15,967 bases of DNA from UBA11524 sp965646445 (GTDB lineage: Bacteria > Bacillota > Clostridia > Christensenellales > Aristaeellaceae), in contig CBFFZW010000065.1 in NCBI GenBank assembly GCA_965646445.1, positions 1 to 15,967 on the forward strand. Direction: 5' to 3'. Under the pieces are notes generated by a model. It was not told the DNA's origin. It did no database searches and saw only the letters and a program-made list of their open reading frames with translations. Numbering within the stretch: the first letter of the stretch is position 1; every line of letters starts with the position of its first letter. The position numbers and the translations under genes are program-made. Shown here piece by piece: positions 13,250 through 15,967 of this stretch.

Positions 13250-13270
13250 ATGTCAAAGGGGGTAAGCCTA

Positions 13271-13660
13271 ATGACAATGGGAGATAAAATTCACTTCTTG
13301 AGGGTAGACCTGAATCTCACGCTGCAGGAGCTCGGCGATAAAGTCGGCGTAGGCGCAAGCACCGTCCGCAAATGGGAAACGGGCTACATTAAAAACCTGC
13401 GGACCGATAAGCTCCAGGCTCTTTCCGAGGCGCTCGGCACGTCGGTCGACTATCTCATGGGCTGGACCGAGAACAACGTCCAGGTCGGAAGCGTAGTCAC
13501 CAACAACGGCGTGATCGGCCAGAACTCCGGCGAGATTCATCTGGAGCAGGAACGATCAAAGGAAGAAGCCGAGCTGCTGCGGATTTTCAACGGCCTCGAC
13601 GTTAAGCGCCGTATGGAGCTGTTTATGACGGCAATCCGACTGGAGGAAGAATCCAAGTGA
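13271..13660 (+). CDS. cI-like XRE repressor, short form
   Basis: 129 aa from ATG at 13271, which has AAAGGGGG 8 nt upstream and follows the -10 box by 21 nt. An earlier in-frame ATG at 13238 would start before the -10 box. Residues about 3-60 form an HTH_3 domain: GDKIHFLRVDLNLTLQELGD then KVGVGASTVRKWETGYIKNL, ending in ALSEALGTSVDYLMGW, the usual close of this DNA-binding domain. The rest is a short linker and helices (EEAELLRIFNGLDVKRRMEL). No LexA/S24 protease domain follows, so RecA-stimulated self-cleavage is not expected. It should bind the TTTGTCC/GGACAAA sites and hold the leftward promoter off. It overlaps the HNH gene by GTGA. Confidence 0.85.
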   Translation: MTMGDKIHFLRVDLNLTLQELGDKVGVGASTVRKWETGYIKNLRTDKLQALSEALGTSVDYLMGWTENNVQVGSVVTNNGVIGQNSGEIHLEQERSKEEAELLRIFNGLDVKRRMELFMTAIRLEEESK

Positions 13661-14349
13661 ACGCCTGGAGCAGAGAGGATATTGTAGTAGCCTACGCCCT
13701 CTATTGCGTCACGCCTCTCAAACAGATCAACCCGCGCAATAGAACCATTCAGCAGGTCGCCGAGATTATCCCGCACTCGGTCGCCTCAGTTGTCATGCGA
13801 ATGCGGAACTTTCAGTATCTCGACCCGCAAGCCGGCTCTGGACTTCGAAACGTCGCCAAGGCTGACAAGCTGATCTATGAGGAGTTCAAGCACGACTGGG
13901 GCGCCCTGAGCCTGGAAGCTGAGACCTTGACCGGCCTCGACCTTTTCGACTCTTCGCCGCTGCAAGGCGCTAAGCCTCTCTCGTCTATCACAGACCACGG
14001 ACGGGTTTCGCGGGAGCGCCACTTTTTCAAGCGAGCGGTCCTTGCGGCGTACAACGGCCAGTGCTTTATATCCGGCTGCGCGTTGCCGCAAATGCTGATC
14101 GCCAGCCATATCAAGCCTTACTCAAAGTGCAGGAGCGAGGCGGACCGCATAAGTCCCGATAACGGGATTTGCCTCAACACATTTTACGACAGAGCTTTTG
14201 ACCAGGGCCTTATGACGATCACTCCTTCCATGAAGGTCTACATTTCGCCGCTGATTTTGAATGCCCCTCAGGACGATTTTACGGCTCTCTGGCTGGCTTC
14301 TCTCAACGGAACCATTTACCCCCCCCCCCCCCCGGTTTCCGCCCCGTAG
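13657..14349 (+). CDS. HNH endonuclease (HNH_2 type), C terminus altered by a C15 tract
   Basis: 230 aa as written. GTG at 13657 overlaps the repressor stop (GTGA), with GGAGG 10 nt upstream. The N-terminal half is helical (WSREDIVVAYALYCVTPLKQ and IQQVAEIIPHSVASVVMRMRNF), a DNA-binding part seen in stand-alone HNH restriction-type nucleases. The HNH core is YNGQCFISGC (132-141), LIASHIKPYSKC (147-158, H151) and DNGICLNTFYDRAFDQGLM (168-186). Tyr at 177 stands where I expect a His in many relatives, so activity is uncertain. After IYP the frame enters fifteen C and ends VSAP. With fourteen C it would end RFPPRRELLEYHNDEIFKGV, a family-like C terminus, and stop at 14402-14404 on the recombinase ATG, giving 248 aa. 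OFF phase, mutation or assembly error are all possible. Confidence 0.8.
   Translation: MNAWSREDIVVAYALYCVTPLKQINPRNRTIQQVAEIIPHSVASVVMRMRNFQYLDPQAGSGLRNVAKADKLIYEEFKHDWGALSLEAETLTGLDLFDSSPLQGAKPLSSITDHGRVSRERHFFKRAVLAAYNGQCFISGCALPQMLIASHIKPYSKCRSEADRISPDNGICLNTFYDRAFDQGLMTITPSMKVYISPLILNAPQDDFTALWLASLNGTIYPPPPPVSAP
14319..14333 (+). repeat. C15 homopolymer in the HNH gene
   Basis: Fifteen consecutive C on the coding strand. Lengths of 11, 14 or 17 would keep the HNH core in frame with the family-like C terminus (RFPPRRELLEYHNDEIFKG); fifteen gives VSAP and a stop. This is the longest homopolymer in the window. Confidence 0.9.
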
Positions 14350-14403
14350 AGAGCTTCTGGAGTACCATAACGACGAGATTTTTAAGGGGGTTCGGCAAAG
14401 CTG

Positions 14404-15967
14404 ATGAAAGCAGTCATTTACGCGCGCTATTCGCCGGGTCCGAGACAGACCGAGCAGAGTATCGAGGGACAGCTTCGAGTCTGCACAGACTTCTGCAAAC
14501 AGCGGGGGCTCGAGGTCGTCGAGGCCTATTGCGACCGGCACATCTCGGGACGCACCGACGAGCGGCCTGAGTTTCAGCGGCTGATCACTGACGCGAAGAA
14601 AAAGAAGTTTGAAGCGGTGATAGTTTACAAGACGGACCGGTTTGCCCGCAACAAGTACGACAGCGCGATCTATAAGCGGGAGCTCAAGCGGAACGGGATT
14701 CAGATATTCTATGCCGCCGAGGCCATACCGGAAGGCCCTGAGGGAATTATCCTTGAGAGCCTGATGGAGGGCTTGGCCGAATACTACTCGGTGGAACTCG
14801 CGCAGAAGATCAAGCGGGGAATGCACGAGAGCGCGCTGAAGTGCAAGAGCACAGGAGCCGGCCGGCCGTTGGGGTATTGCGTGGACAAAGAGAAGCGCTT
14901 CCAGATTGACCCAGAGGGCGCCCAGACGGTCCGCACCATCTTCGAACTATATATCAAGGGGGAATCAAATGCGGCCATCTGCGAGCTCCTGAATGCCCGT
15001 GGGCTGAGAACCGCTCAGGGTAAGCCGTTCAACAAGAGCAGCGTCAACCGGATCGTCCAGAACCGGAAGTACATAGGCGAGTACAGCTACAACGGCGTGA
15101 CCGTGGAAGGCGGTATGCCGGCCATCGTCACAATGGAGACCTTCTGCCTGGCGCAGGCCGAAGTGGAGAGGAGGAAGCGCGCGAAAAAGCCAAAGTCTCC
15201 GAAGGCGGAATACCTGCTCGCTGGCCGGCTGTTCTGCGGTCACTGCAAGACCGCAATGCAGGGAGTAAGCGGCACTGGCAAGAGCGGGAACAAGTGGTAC
15301 TACTATTATTGCGGGAACAACCGCGGCAAGGTCAAAGCCTGCGACAAGAAGCAGGTCTCGCGTGACCGGCTTGAGAAGACCGTCGTGGACTTGACCGTCT
15401 ACTATATTCTCCGCGAGGAAGTGCTTGCTGATCTCGCAAGGAAGGTTTACGCGGCGCAGGCGCGCCAGAATGACACAGCCTCAGAGGTTGCCTTTTACGA
15501 GAAGAAGCTGGCAGACAACAAGAAGGCCATAGCGAATATTCTCAGGGCGATCGAGTCCGGCGCAGATACGCAGACCTTGCCGGCCCGGCTGCAAGAGCTT
15601 GAGTCAGAGCAGGCAGTCATACAAGGCGAGCTTGCTTTCCTGAAAGGCCGTCACCTGGAACTCAGCGAGGACCAGATTCTCTTCATGCTCATGCAATACC
15701 TCGAGCCATTTGAGAACGAGACCACGCAGGAGTATCACCGGCGAATTATCACTTGTTTCGTCGCCGAGGTCTATGCTTACGACGACAAGCTGCTAATTTA
15801 CTTCAATATTAGCAGCGAGGACGGTAAACTCAAAGTCTCAGACCTTGCCCCGCTTGAGGCCGGCATGTTCGACCAGCGATGCGTCGGGTCCACCACTTAT
15901 GAGACAGACGGCTTACACCGCCTGTCTCATTGTTTCTGTCAGAGCCAAAGATATTGGCTCTCTGGAT
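14404..15967 (+). CDS. Large serine recombinase (phage integrase), 3' end outside window
   Basis: 521 codons and still open at the right edge. ATG at 14404 shares its A with the TGA that the in-phase HNH frame would use; AAGGGGG lies 13 nt upstream, too far for a strong site, suggesting coupling. Catalytic domain: VIYARYSPG with nucleophile S10, EQSIEGQL, YKTDRFARNKYD, and EGLAEYYSVELAQKIKRGM. Recombinase domain: GRPLGYCVDKEKRFQIDPEG through FNKSSVNRIVQNRKYIGEY. Zinc ribbon cysteines C278, C281, C303 and C313. A coiled coil follows (about 345-420). It integrates and excises the phage at attP/attB. The tail after about residue 485 (SDLAPLEAGMFDQRCVGS) is unusual and crosses two inverted repeats, so it may include attachment-site sequence. 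Confidence 0.92.
   Translation, partial: MKAVIYARYSPGPRQTEQSIEGQLRVCTDFCKQRGLEVVEAYCDRHISGRTDERPEFQRLITDAKKKKFEAVIVYKTDRFARNKYDSAIYKRELKRNGIQIFYAAEAIPEGPEGIILESLMEGLAEYYSVELAQKIKRGMHESALKCKSTGAGRPLGYCVDKEKRFQIDPEGAQTVRTIFELYIKGESNAAICELLNARGLRTAQGKPFNKSSVNRIVQNRKYIGEYSYNGVTVEGGMPAIVTMETFCLAQAEVERRKRAKKPKSPKAEYLLAGRLFCGHCKTAMQGVSGTGKSGNKWYYYYCGNNRGKVKACDKKQVSRDRLEKTVVDLTVYYILREEVLADLARKVYAAQARQNDTASEVAFYEKKLADNKKAIANILRAIESGADTQTLPARLQELESEQAVIQGELAFLKGRHLELSEDQILFMLMQYLEPFENETTQEYHRRIITCFVAEVYAYDDKLLIYFNISSEDGKLKVSDLAPLEAGMFDQRCVGSTTYETDGLHRLSHCFCQSQRYWLSG
15901..15927 (+). repeat. Inverted repeat in the recombinase 3' region
   Basis: GAGACAGACGG pairs with CCGCCTGTCTC (10 of 11 positions) around a short loop. 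ATTGTTTCTGTC follows, too poor in T for a good terminator. It lies inside the still-open recombinase frame. Confidence 0.55.
15941..15961 (+). repeat. 8-bp perfect inverted repeat at the right edge
   Basis: AGAGCCAA and TTGGCTCT flank AGATA. It is 13 nt after the previous repeat and also inside the open recombinase frame. It may be part of an attachment site or a terminator whose tail is cut off by the window edge. Confidence 0.5.

Noticed and set aside
14122..14826. Leftward open frame of 234 codons across the HNH/recombinase junction
   Set aside because: Antisense to the HNH core and the recombinase catalytic domain, with no motif of its own.

Overview
This window is the lysogeny, early-replication and nucleotide-metabolism part of a temperate tailed phage. 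It is probably an integrated prophage of a fairly GC-rich gut-type Firmicute (Clostridia, Oscillospiraceae-like). That host guess is inference from gene families (serine recombinase, DUF2800, DUF2815, family A polymerase, VirE, VRR-NUC, SNF2, DUF1492 order), strong GGAGG ribosome sites and base composition. I see no tRNA, rRNA, CRISPR array or insertion sequence.

Layout. A divergent control region (about 13083-13270) separates two transcription units. Rightward: a short cI-like repressor, an HNH endonuclease and a large serine recombinase that runs off the right edge. These three genes overlap by 4 nt and 1 nt. Leftward (all genes from 13082 down to 1): a Cro-like regulator, two small early proteins, a DUF2800 Cas4-like nuclease, a membrane-anchored 3D-domain protein, a DUF2815 ssDNA-binding protein, DNA polymerase, a DNA methyltransferase-like protein, a small Cys/His protein, an Nmad1-like protein, ThyX, a small orphan, dUTPase, dCMP deaminase, a VirE primase-helicase, a repeat-rich gap, a VRR-NUC nuclease, an SNF2-type helicase, a DUF1492/ArpU-like late regulator, a late leader with hairpins, and the start of the small terminase gene at the left edge.

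How it works together. The repressor should hold the leftward promoter silent through an 18-bp operator over its start site. On induction the leftward operon supplies DNA replication, recombination and a route from dCMP/dUTP to dTMP. It ends with a sigma-region-4-like late activator placed just before the packaging genes.

Most interesting observation. Two long poly-C tracts sit in coding sequence: C10 near the start of the methyltransferase and C15 near the end of the HNH endonuclease. Each is one base away from the length that would restore the family-like reading frame. In the methyltransferase, C9 joins a well-placed upstream start to the body. In the HNH gene, C14 restores a family-like C terminus whose stop overlaps the recombinase start. 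This looks like a pair of slippage-prone switches on a possible split restriction-modification pair, one of which may also set recombinase translation. Homopolymer miscounting in the assembly is the main alternative. The second notable item is a cluster of CTCTGCTACC repeats at about 2579-2757, a candidate replication origin.
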